64,000 nt of DNA, from assembly GCA_963703655.1 (NCBI GenBank), contig CAVPFA010000004.1, positions 248,001-312,000 on the forward strand, given 5' to 3'. Positions 25,548-32,972 of this stretch are shown here, piece by piece. This DNA is from CAVPFA01 sp963703655 (GTDB lineage Bacteria > Actinomycetota > Acidimicrobiia > Acidimicrobiales > Bog-793). Made by a program: the position numbers and the translations under genes. Below the pieces are notes generated by a model. It made no database searches, was not told the origin of the DNA, and saw only the letters and a program-made list of their open reading frames with translations. The number at the start of each line of letters is the position of its first letter. Position 1 is the stretch's first letter.

Positions 25548-25820
25548 GTGAACCGTCAGCGGCGACGCGTGGTCATAAGCGGTCGGGTGCAGAACGTCTG
25601 GTACCGCGACACTTGCCGGGCCGAAGCTCTCGCCCGCGACGTCGCCGGGTGGGTGCGCAACCGCCCGGACGGCAGCGTGGAAGCGGTGTTCGAGGGATCA
25701 CGAGAGGCAGTCGAACAGATGGTCTCGTGGTGCCGCGCAGGGCCTCCACGGGCCCGGGTCGATCACGTGGAGGTGAGCGAGGAGCAGGTGCTCGACGAGG
25801 TCGGTTTTGCGATTCGCTAG
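25548..25820 (+). CDS. acyP: Acylphosphatase
   Basis: 90 aa, the normal size. It hydrolyses carboxyl-phosphate bonds. The substrate-binding loop SGRVQNVWYRDTC holds the catalytic Arg (residue 20), and GWVRNRPDGSVEAVFEG holds the catalytic Asn. Start GTG 25548. Confidence 0.92.
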   Translation: MNRQRRRVVISGRVQNVWYRDTCRAEALARDVAGWVRNRPDGSVEAVFEGSREAVEQMVSWCRAGPPRARVDHVEVSEEQVLDEVGFAIR

Positions 25821-25878
25821 CTCGTTGCGCGAGCCGACCCCGGCCGGCCCCGACCGTCACGACCACCCGCCGGCGTCG

Positions 25879-25884
25879 TAGGAT
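25879..25884 (+). promoter_or_regulatory. Putative -10 of a leaderless transcript
   Basis: TAGGAT with 6 nt to ATG 25891. Confidence 0.4.
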
Positions 25885-25890
25885 GCTTGT

Positions 25891-26181
25891 ATGCGAGTCG
25901 TCGCATCCGACGAGGTGCGGTCGTATGTCGAGGAGAACGGCGGCGTGCTGTACGTCAGCGCTCATCGCCGTCAGTGCTGCTCGGGCTCGATCACGGTCCT
26001 CGACGCCTCCACCCGTGAGCCGGCCGATGCGAGCGCCTACCGCACCGTCGACTCGGGCAAGTTCCCGGTGCGGTACTGCACGAACGGTAGGACCGAGCCG
26101 GACGAGCTCGTCGTCGAGATGAAGGGCCTGCTCCGCAAGCACCCCGTCGCGTACTGGAACGGTTGCGCCTTCAAGATCTGA
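25891..26181 (+). CDS. Small conserved-looking protein with a CC motif, function unknown
   Basis: 96 aa, soluble, with HRRQCCSGSITVLDA (vicinal Cys at about residues 30-31), a third Cys in VRYCTNG (about residue 60) and a fourth near the C-terminus (NGCAFKI). Four cysteines in a compact alpha/beta-looking protein could bind metal or an Fe-S cluster, but no family was recognised. Confidence 0.6.
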   Translation: MRVVASDEVRSYVEENGGVLYVSAHRRQCCSGSITVLDASTREPADASAYRTVDSGKFPVRYCTNGRTEPDELVVEMKGLLRKHPVAYWNGCAFKI

Positions 26182-26214
26182 CAACCACAGGCGGTCGGCC
26201 GAGCGGTCGCGGCA

Positions 26215-27282
26215 CTAGCCGGTGAACTTCTCGACAGCCGCTACGAATGCCGGCTCGTCCTGGGTTATCGCTCCGTAGCCCGAGCCCGGGAGCAGCAGGA
26301 CCGTCGCATGCGGCAGGCCGGCGCCGAGCAGGGACGCGTCCTCGGCAGGAAACACGGCGTCGTCGCTGCCCGAGACCACGAGCGCCGGAGTCGTCACGCG
26401 GGGAAGGCCGGCAGCCAACAGCGAGCTTCTCCAAAGCGATGCCTGCAGGCTCGCCTGCCACTTGATCGATCGTGACGTCAACCAGTCCGTGGTACCCGCA
26501 AAGAGGCTGTTCTGCCAGAGGACTCGCTCCTGCAAACCGGCGCTCGTCGCCGGAAACAGGAGCTTCGACAGTTGCAACGGTGTGGCACCGGGCTCCCCGA
26601 GGAGACGCACGACCCCTTTCGTCGGCGGGATCGCGCCGGGCCCGCCGGCGGAGGTATCGACGAGAATCAGCGACGACGCGAGCCCTTGATGGCGCTCTGC
26701 CAGGCACAGTGCGATCTCTCCGCCGAGGCCCCATCCGAGCACGACCGGACGAGAGAGCCCAACCGTAAGGGCAAAGCCGGCGGTCATGTCTGCCAGCCAC
26801 GCGAGCGAGACGGGGGCGGTCGGGGCACCCGAGTAGCCGGCGCCGGGAAGGTCGAACATGGTCACGCGGTAGTGGCTGGACAGGTCCGCCAACAACGAGG
26901 GATCCCACCACGACATCGTCCCGTCCTGGCCCGCGATTAGGAGAAGGTCCGGACCGCTCCCGAGGCTCTGGTAGGCGATCGGAACCATCTTCATCCAGGC
27001 GGCGCTGGCCGGGGCAACCGCGGGCAGGCCGGCCGCGCCGCGCGGCAGCGCGGCCACACGCGCCCGGAGGAACGACGTGCCGGGGACCGCTACCGGCAAC
27101 GTCGTCGTCGTCGTGGTCGTCGTCGAAGTCGTCGGGGCCGGCACCCTGGACGTCGCGCCGTGGCCCCCCGCTTGTGCGCTGCAGGCTGCAAGCGAGAGAG
27201 CGAGCACGGCGCCGGGGACCGCCAGCAGGCGCGGACGGGACCGGCCGGCGCGGACGGGACCGGCGCGCAGCCGCGGCGTCAT
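26215..27282 (-). CDS. Lipoprotein with an alpha/beta-hydrolase fold lacking the catalytic Ser and His
   Basis: 355 aa. Signal peptide with lipobox LSLAAC (Cys about residue 33), then a Thr/Pro linker (TTSTTTTTTTTLP), then an alpha/beta-hydrolase-type domain: SGPDLLLIAGQDGTMSWWDP (oxyanion-hole strand), MFDLPGAGYSG, and the nucleophile elbow as GWGLGGEIA instead of G-x-S-x-G. The acid position GSDDAVFP is present, but the His region reads PGSGYGAI instead of GH. Both Ser and His are therefore replaced, pointing to a binding protein rather than a hydrolase. ATG 27282 overlaps the stop of the epimerase gene by ATGA, so the two are coupled. Confidence 0.8.
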   Translation of the reverse strand: MTPRLRAGPVRAGRSRPRLLAVPGAVLALSLAACSAQAGGHGATSRVPAPTTSTTTTTTTTLPVAVPGTSFLRARVAALPRGAAGLPAVAPASAAWMKMVPIAYQSLGSGPDLLLIAGQDGTMSWWDPSLLADLSSHYRVTMFDLPGAGYSGAPTAPVSLAWLADMTAGFALTVGLSRPVVLGWGLGGEIALCLAERHQGLASSLILVDTSAGGPGAIPPTKGVVRLLGEPGATPLQLSKLLFPATSAGLQERVLWQNSLFAGTTDWLTSRSIKWQASLQASLWRSSLLAAGLPRVTTPALVVSGSDDAVFPAEDASLLGAGLPHATVLLLPGSGYGAITQDEPAFVAAVEKFTG

Positions 27283-28382
27283 TCGAGGCTGCTCGGGAAC
27301 CGATCGCGTCGAGCCCCTGGCGCCATCTTCGGGATGCGAACGCTCGTGCGGAGATCGCCGAGGTCTCTCCAGCAGATGCGTGCCATCCGTTTCGGAGACA
27401 CGTAGCCGTTGTCCGCGTACCAGCGCGCCGAACGCACGATCGCCTCGACGGCAGGCCTGGAGCAGTACCCGAGCTCTGTACGGGCCCGGGCATCGCTGAA
27501 GATCATGCGGGTCGCGGCCATGCGGGCGCCCTCGAGGGGGACGCTGGGCTCTCGGTGAAAGAGGCGTCCCTCGACGAAGTCCGAGGCGTGAGCGGCGGCG
27601 AGCGCGGCCCGCCGCGGGACCTTCATCGTGGCCCGGGGCAGCCCGGTTGCCTTGGCAAGAACGTCGAGGATCTGCCGGAGCTCGAGATTCTCCCCGCCGA
27701 GGACGTAGCTGCGGCCCTGCGCGCCGCGCTCGGCCGCCAGCAGGTGGCCGGCGGCTACGTCGTCCACGTCGACTACGTTCAGGGCCGTGTCGAACCAGCC
27801 CGGGATGCGCCCGTTCAAGAAGTCGACGACGGTCTTGCCCGTCGGCGTCGGCCCCAGGTCGCCCGGACCGAGCGGCAGCGTCGGTTGGACGAGAACCACC
27901 GGCAGGCCCTCCGCCCCCGCACGCAACACCTCGTGCTCCGCCACGTACTTCGACTGCTTGTAGAGGCCGAACAGATGGTCGATTCGCGCCCACGCCGTCT
28001 CGTCCGCGGGGCGGTTGTGGGCGGTGCCGTCCAAGCCGATCGTGCCGACGGTGCTCGTGTAGACGAGCCTCTCGAGCCCGCAGGCCCGGGCCGCCTCGAT
28101 CACGTTCAAGCTGCCGCCGACGTTGACCTCGTAGAAGTCGGCCGGGTCGCGGGCCCAGAAACGGTAGAGGGCCGCGACGTGGAAGGCGAGGCGGCACCCC
28201 TCGAAGGCGGCGAGGACGGCCGACGCGTCACGCAGATCCCCGGGCACGACCTCGACGTCGAGGCCGTCGAGATTGCGCTCGGGCGCTCCGGGCTGAACCA
28301 TCGCGACCACCTTGGCCCCCCGCGCCAGCACTGCTCGCGTGACCGCCGAGCCTATGAAGCCGCTCGCGCCCGTGACGAGCAC
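27279..28382 (-). CDS. NAD-dependent epimerase/dehydratase, HpnA-like
   Basis: 367 aa from GTG 28382. Extended SDR: TGASGFIGSAV at residues 4-14 (NAD-binding glycine motif), VPGDLRD, the active site with S/T in VYTSTVGTIG and YKQSK (Tyr-x-x-x-Lys), and the substrate region VQPTLPLGPGDLGPTPTGKT, which resembles hopanoid-associated sugar epimerases (HpnA). That subfamily is often found near hopanoid genes but also in other lipid contexts; no squalene-hopene cyclase is in the window. It follows the aminotransferase gene in the same direction with a gap of about 60 bp. Confidence 0.75.
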   Translation of the reverse strand: MLVTGASGFIGSAVTRAVLARGAKVVAMVQPGAPERNLDGLDVEVVPGDLRDASAVLAAFEGCRLAFHVAALYRFWARDPADFYEVNVGGSLNVIEAARACGLERLVYTSTVGTIGLDGTAHNRPADETAWARIDHLFGLYKQSKYVAEHEVLRAGAEGLPVVLVQPTLPLGPGDLGPTPTGKTVVDFLNGRIPGWFDTALNVVDVDDVAAGHLLAAERGAQGRSYVLGGENLELRQILDVLAKATGLPRATMKVPRRAALAAAHASDFVEGRLFHREPSVPLEGARMAATRMIFSDARARTELGYCSRPAVEAIVRSARWYADNGYVSPKRMARICWRDLGDLRTSVRIPKMAPGARRDRFPSSLE

Positions 28383-28444
28383 CCGGTCGCCCGGTCCGAC
28401 GGGCCTAGGCGGCGGTGCCTCCGAGCCGCTCGGGTCCCGCGAGC

Positions 28445-29833
28445 TCAGGACGGCTCCCGCCGGAGCGCACTCTTCGCGAGCGTCTTGCCGAACTCGAACA
28501 AGAGCGCCGAATTGCGGTGCGCGTCCGCAAGTACGTCGTCGAGAGCACCGACGAAGTAGTCCACCTCCTCCTGGCCCGCGATGAGCGGCGGCAGCAGCTT
28601 GACGACGTTCATGTTGTCGCCGGCGACCTGGGTCAAGATCCGGTGGCGGTGGAACAAAGGTCCCACGATCAGCTGCGAGAACAGGCCCTTGCGGGCGCCC
28701 TCCATCATCTTCCAGCGCGATCTCAGCCGAAGCGAGGTCGGTTCGCCGAAGACGAGGCCGATCATGAGCCCCTTCCCGCGCACCTCTTCGAAGAGCTCGT
28801 ACTTCTCGACAAGGGGGGCCAAGCCCTTCACCAAGGCTTCGCCGGTCACTCGTGCGCGGTCCACGATGTCCTCGTCGTCGATCGTCTGCAGCGTGGCGAG
28901 CGCAGCTACCATGGCAAGCTGGTTCCGGCCGAACGTCGATGAGTGGACGACCGCCCGCTCCATCTTCGAATAGACGCGGTCGAAAACATCCGCCGAGCAC
29001 ATCATCGCCCCTACGGGCACGTATCCGCCCGACAGCGCCTTCGATGCGGTCACTATGTCAGGGCGCAGACCGTAGTGCTCATATGCCCAGAACCTGCCGG
29101 TCCTCGCCAGGCCGGTCTGGACCTCGTCGACGACGAGAAGGGTCCCGTGCTTCTTGCAAAGCTCGGCCGCCGCTGCCCAGTACTCCTCGGAGGCGACGTT
29201 CACGCCCTTTCCCTGGACGATCTCTACGACGAACGCGGCGACGTCCTCCCGGCGAAGCTCATGGACGAGCGGCTCGACGTCGCCGAAGGGGACCTCGTGA
29301 CAGCCCGGCAGCAGCGGGCCGAACCCTTCGCGGAACTCCTTGCCGCCGTTGAGCGACAGCGCCCCGAAGCTGAGTCCGTGGAAGCCGTGACCGGCGTAGA
29401 GGATGCGGGGCCGCTTGGTCGAGTATCTCGAGAACTTGATGGCTGCCTCGATCGCCTCGGCGCCCGAATTCGAGAAGAAACATCGCTGGATCCCGTCATG
29501 GGTCCTCGCCACCAGCGCCTCGGCGAGCAGTCCCGGCAGCAGGGCCGCGTCGAGCTGGACCAGGTTCGGGAGATCCATGTCGAGCGCGTCGTGCAAGGCC
29601 TTTCTCACTACGGGATGGCTGCGCCCGAGCGCGAAGACGCCGAATCCCGAAAGGAAGTCGAGATAGCGCGCTCCGCCCCGGTCGAACAGGTAGCAGCCCT
29701 CGCCCCTCACGTAGAAGCGATCGAAACCGAGAGTTCTCAACACCTTGACGAGCTGCGGATTGAGATACTCGCTGTGAAGGCGGAAATTCTCTCCTTGCCG
29801 GGCCTCCATCAACGAACTGAGCTCGAAGGCCAT
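28445..29833 (-). CDS. Class III PLP aminotransferase (HpnO/ornithine-aminotransferase-like)
   Basis: 462 aa from ATG 29833; the frame is open upstream, but the residues before are not family-like. Class III fold: SGFGVFALGRSHP, NSGAEAIEAAIKFSRY (phosphate-binding loop), HGFHGLSFGALSLNG, LLVVDEVQTGLARTG (cofactor-binding Asp) and TASKALSGGYVPVGA (PLP Lys). The N-terminus NPQLVKVLRTLGFDRFYVRG is like aminotransferases that cluster with HpnA, some of which form aminohopanoids (HpnO). Here it precedes the HpnA-like gene, which supports a shared lipid or sugar-modifying path. It is divergent from lysine transaminase. Confidence 0.75.
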   Translation of the reverse strand: MAFELSSLMEARQGENFRLHSEYLNPQLVKVLRTLGFDRFYVRGEGCYLFDRGGARYLDFLSGFGVFALGRSHPVVRKALHDALDMDLPNLVQLDAALLPGLLAEALVARTHDGIQRCFFSNSGAEAIEAAIKFSRYSTKRPRILYAGHGFHGLSFGALSLNGGKEFREGFGPLLPGCHEVPFGDVEPLVHELRREDVAAFVVEIVQGKGVNVASEEYWAAAAELCKKHGTLLVVDEVQTGLARTGRFWAYEHYGLRPDIVTASKALSGGYVPVGAMMCSADVFDRVYSKMERAVVHSSTFGRNQLAMVAALATLQTIDDEDIVDRARVTGEALVKGLAPLVEKYELFEEVRGKGLMIGLVFGEPTSLRLRSRWKMMEGARKGLFSQLIVGPLFHRHRILTQVAGDNMNVVKLLPPLIAGQEEVDYFVGALDDVLADAHRNSALLFEFGKTLAKSALRREPS

Positions 29834-29878
29834 CTCCACTCTCCTCAGCGGCTGGGTCTCGGCGAAGCGTAGTGGCGG

Positions 29879-29884
29879 TACGAT
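29879..29884 (+). promoter_or_regulatory. Putative -10 of a leaderless lysine-transaminase transcript
   Basis: TACGAT with 6 nt to ATG 29891. Confidence 0.4.
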
Positions 29885-29890
29885 CGAGTC

Positions 29891-31240
29891 ATGGTCGCAA
29901 CCGGTGTTCAGGGCCGCATCGCGCCTGATGAGGTGCCTGAACTGTTGGCCGGTCACATGCTCGCGGGCGGCTTGGGCATCGTGCTCGATCTGGTCAAGAG
30001 CCATGGGTCGCGGCTCGTGGACGCGAGGGACAGCGCCGAATATCTGGACTTCTACAGTTTCTTCGGGTCATCCACGCTCGGGATGAACCCGCCCGGGCTG
30101 GCCGAGGACCCATCGATGATGGAGGAGCTCGCCGAGGTCGCGGTCAACAAACCGGCAAATTCCGACGTCGCGACGGCGCACCTGGCCGAGTTCGTCACGA
30201 CCTTCGCCCGCGTGCTCGGTGACCCCGAGCTGCCGCATCTGTTCTTCGTCGAGGGCGGCGCGCTCGCAGTCGAGAACGCGCTCAAATGCGCCTTCGACTG
30301 GAAGTCGCGCCGCAACGAGGCCGCAGGGCGTTCGCCCGAGCTCGGGACACGGGTCCTCCACCTCCAGCACGCCTTTCACGGCAGGAGCGGCTACACCCTC
30401 TCGCTCACCAACACCGACCCGGTCAAGGTCGACCGTTTCCCCAAGTTCGACTGGCCGCGGGTCTCTTCTCCCGCCGTACGGTTCCCGCTCGATGCCTTCC
30501 GCGGCGAGGTGGAAGCCGCCGAGCGGACGGCGCTCGCCGAGGCCGAGGCCGCGTTCGAGGCGTTCCCGCACGACATCGCCTGCTTCATAGCCGAGCCGAT
30601 CCAGTGCGAGGGTGGCGACCGCCACCTCCGAGCCGAGTTTCTCCTCGCCGCCCAAGAGCTCTGCCACCGCAACGACGCCCTCTTCGTCCTCGACGAGGTG
30701 CAGACCGGCGCCGGGACGACCGGCACTCCGTGGTGCTACCAGCAGCTCGAGCTCGCTCCCGATGTCGTTGCGTTCGGCAAGAAGGTTCAGCTCGGGGGGA
30801 TCATGGCAGGCCGGAGAGTCCTCGAGGTCGAAGAGAACGTCCTCCGCGTGCCCGGCCGGATCTCTTCGACCTGGGGCGGCAACCTCACCGACATGGTGCG
30901 TTCGCGACGTCTGCTCCAACTCGTGGAGCGCACCGGCGCGATCGCAAACGCCGCCACCGTGGGTCAGCATCTCCTCGCCCGGCTGGAGGAACTGGCGGAG
31001 AACCGGCCCGACGTCGTGTCCAACGCCCGCGGACGGGGCTTCATCGCAGCCATCGACCTTGCAACGAGCGAGCTTCGCGACGAGGCACTGGCCGCACTTC
31101 GCCACTCCGAGCACGTCCTCGCGCTCGCGTGCGGCGAGCGGTCCCTTCGCTTCCGGCCGGCGTTGTCGATGCCGGCCGAAGATGTCGACCTCGGGTGCGA
31201 CGCGCTGAGCCGGGTCGTCGGCCGTCTGGGTGCAACGTGA
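29891..31240 (+). CDS. lat: L-lysine 6-transaminase
   Basis: 449 aa. This class III PLP enzyme transfers the epsilon-amino group of lysine to 2-oxoglutarate, giving 2-aminoadipate 6-semialdehyde. Marks are LDFYSFFGSSTLGMNPPGL, FFVEGGALAVENALKCAFDW, HAFHGRSGYTLSLTNT, FIAEPIQCEGGD, LDEVQTGAGTTG, and the PLP-Lys context AFGKKVQLGG, all typical of LAT. It overlaps the aldehyde dehydrogenase gene by four bases (GTGA), and the two together convert lysine to 2-aminoadipate. Confidence 0.9.
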   Translation: MVATGVQGRIAPDEVPELLAGHMLAGGLGIVLDLVKSHGSRLVDARDSAEYLDFYSFFGSSTLGMNPPGLAEDPSMMEELAEVAVNKPANSDVATAHLAEFVTTFARVLGDPELPHLFFVEGGALAVENALKCAFDWKSRRNEAAGRSPELGTRVLHLQHAFHGRSGYTLSLTNTDPVKVDRFPKFDWPRVSSPAVRFPLDAFRGEVEAAERTALAEAEAAFEAFPHDIACFIAEPIQCEGGDRHLRAEFLLAAQELCHRNDALFVLDEVQTGAGTTGTPWCYQQLELAPDVVAFGKKVQLGGIMAGRRVLEVEENVLRVPGRISSTWGGNLTDMVRSRRLLQLVERTGAIANAATVGQHLLARLEELAENRPDVVSNARGRGFIAAIDLATSELRDEALAALRHSEHVLALACGERSLRFRPALSMPAEDVDLGCDALSRVVGRLGAT

Positions 31241-31308
31241 CCGATCAACTCAGTGAAAGCGTGACCGACCAACTCAGTGAAAGCGTGAGCGACCACGTCA
31301 GTGAAGTC
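31237..31308 (+). repeat. Triple 24-bp tandem repeat at the aldehyde dehydrogenase start
   Basis: Units 31237-31260, 31261-31284 (one base different) and 31285-31308 (diverged). Each encodes an octapeptide like MTDQLSES and begins with GTG. Confidence 0.9.
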
Positions 31309-32877
31309 GGGCGTCCTGGCACCAGGCAGTGCTCGTCGATCGTCGGGGGCAGGGTGACCGGCGACGAGTCCGGTGGCCGGTTCACCTCGACCAACCCGGC
31401 CCGGTTGTCCGATGTCGTCGCCGAAGTCGCGCTCGGCGACCCGAGGACCTTCGTGGAGGCGGCCCGCGCCGCCCGCCAGGCACAGGCGGGCTGGTCGCGT
31501 GTCCCCGCCCCGATCCGCGGCCGGGTCGTCGCCGAGATCGGACGCCTGGTGGAGGCGAACAAGGAGCCGCTCGCCCGGCTCGTGAGCCGCGAGGTCGGCA
31601 AACCCTTCGCCGAGTCGCTGGGCGAGGTGCAGGAGATCATCGACACGTGCGATTTCTTCCTCGGTGAGGGCCGGCGCCTCTACGGCGAGACAGTCCCGTC
31701 GGAGATGCACGACAAGGCGCTCTTCACTTTCCGGATGCCAGTCGGCGTGATGGCGGTCGTGACGGCCGGGAACTTCCCGGTGGCGGTCCCCTCCTGGTAT
31801 CTCGTCCCGGCGCTGCTGTGCGGCAACACGGTCGTGTGGAAGCCGGCGGAATACTCGGCTGCGATCGCAACGGCGCTCTTCGAGTGCTTCGTGCAGGGCG
31901 GCCTTCCGGACGGGGCACTCAATCTCGTCCTCTCCGACGGGGAAGCTACGTTCGCGGGGCTGTCGGCGGCGCTCGACGAAGGCCTCGTGAACAAGGTCGG
32001 GTTCACCGGATCCTCAGCGGTCGGCGCCCGCATCGGAGAGCTCTGCGGCCGTCACATCCAATCTGCCTGCCTGGAGCTCGGTGGGAAGAACCCGATGGTG
32101 GTGATGCCCGATGCCGACCTCGAGCTCGCGGCGGAGGGCGCGTTGTTCTCCGGGTTCGGGACCGCAGGTCAGCGCTGCACCTCGCTCGGCACCGCCATCG
32201 TGCACGAGTCGGTCCACGACGAGTTCCTGGATCGTCTCACGTCCCGTCTCGACACGGCGGTCATCGGGGACCCGTTCGGTGACGTGCTCTACGGCCCCAT
32301 GCTCGACCGGCGGTTCGCGGACCGTCTAGATGAGTACCTGGAGACCCTGATCGAGCCGCACCACCGCCTGCTCGGCTCGAGCGGGACGGGAAGGATCACC
32401 TCCTCGAACCCGCGCGCCGGCTTTCTCGGCGACCCGGGTGCGGGCGTGTTCTGCCATCCGACGATCGTCGCGGGTGTTCGTGCCGACGACGCGCTGGCCG
32501 TGACCGAGACGTTCGGCCCGATGGTGGGAGTGGCCCGTTTCGAGGAATTCGACGACGCGATGAGGCTCGCGAACCAGTCCGGCTACGGCCTCTCGTCGGC
32601 CATCTACACGCGCACGCCCGAGACCGTCTTCGCGTTCCGCCACGCGATCTCCGCGGGAATGGTGAGCGTCAACAACTCGACCTCGGGCGCCGAGGCGCAT
32701 CTTCCCTTCGGAGGCAACGGACGGTCGGGCAACGGGAGCCGCCAGTCAGGTCGCTGGGTGCTGGACCAGGTCACGCGATGGCAGTCTCTGAACTGGGACT
32801 ACTCCGGCCGGCTTCAGAAGGCCCAGATGGACACCGACGTCGTCGTGGCGAACCGGGAGTTCCGCCTGCCCGACTGA
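31237..32877 (+). CDS. Aldehyde dehydrogenase, probable aminoadipate-semialdehyde dehydrogenase
   Basis: 546 aa from GTG 31237. NAD(P)-dependent ALDH: AVVTAGNFPVAVPSWY, WKPAEYSA (cofactor), GFTGSSAVGARI, LELGGKNPM (general-base Glu), GTAGQRCTSLG (catalytic Cys) and ETFGPMVGVARF. Coupling to lysine 6-transaminase identifies the likely substrate as 2-aminoadipate 6-semialdehyde. The first 24 codons are three near-identical 24-nt units, each beginning GTG, so translation could also start at 31261 or 31285. Confidence 0.88.
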   Translation: MTDQLSESVTDQLSESVSDHVSEVGRPGTRQCSSIVGGRVTGDESGGRFTSTNPARLSDVVAEVALGDPRTFVEAARAARQAQAGWSRVPAPIRGRVVAEIGRLVEANKEPLARLVSREVGKPFAESLGEVQEIIDTCDFFLGEGRRLYGETVPSEMHDKALFTFRMPVGVMAVVTAGNFPVAVPSWYLVPALLCGNTVVWKPAEYSAAIATALFECFVQGGLPDGALNLVLSDGEATFAGLSAALDEGLVNKVGFTGSSAVGARIGELCGRHIQSACLELGGKNPMVVMPDADLELAAEGALFSGFGTAGQRCTSLGTAIVHESVHDEFLDRLTSRLDTAVIGDPFGDVLYGPMLDRRFADRLDEYLETLIEPHHRLLGSSGTGRITSSNPRAGFLGDPGAGVFCHPTIVAGVRADDALAVTETFGPMVGVARFEEFDDAMRLANQSGYGLSSAIYTRTPETVFAFRHAISAGMVSVNNSTSGAEAHLPFGGNGRSGNGSRQSGRWVLDQVTRWQSLNWDYSGRLQKAQMDTDVVVANREFRLPD

Positions 32878-32901
32878 GCCGTCGCGCGTTTTTGGCCTCC
32901 T

Positions 32902-32972
32902 GCCGGACGGGGTGACTAGCGTGGCGCCTGTCTCGGCTTCCGGCCGGCCGGACGCGGTGACTAGCGGGGCGC
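32902..32972. repeat. Duplicated 3' end of the ThDP-enzyme gene
   Basis: A 27-bp stretch around the stop codon (32946-32972) recurs with two mismatches at 32902-32928, including the ctag of the stop. Probably a duplication that left an extra copy of the gene end. Confidence 0.7.
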
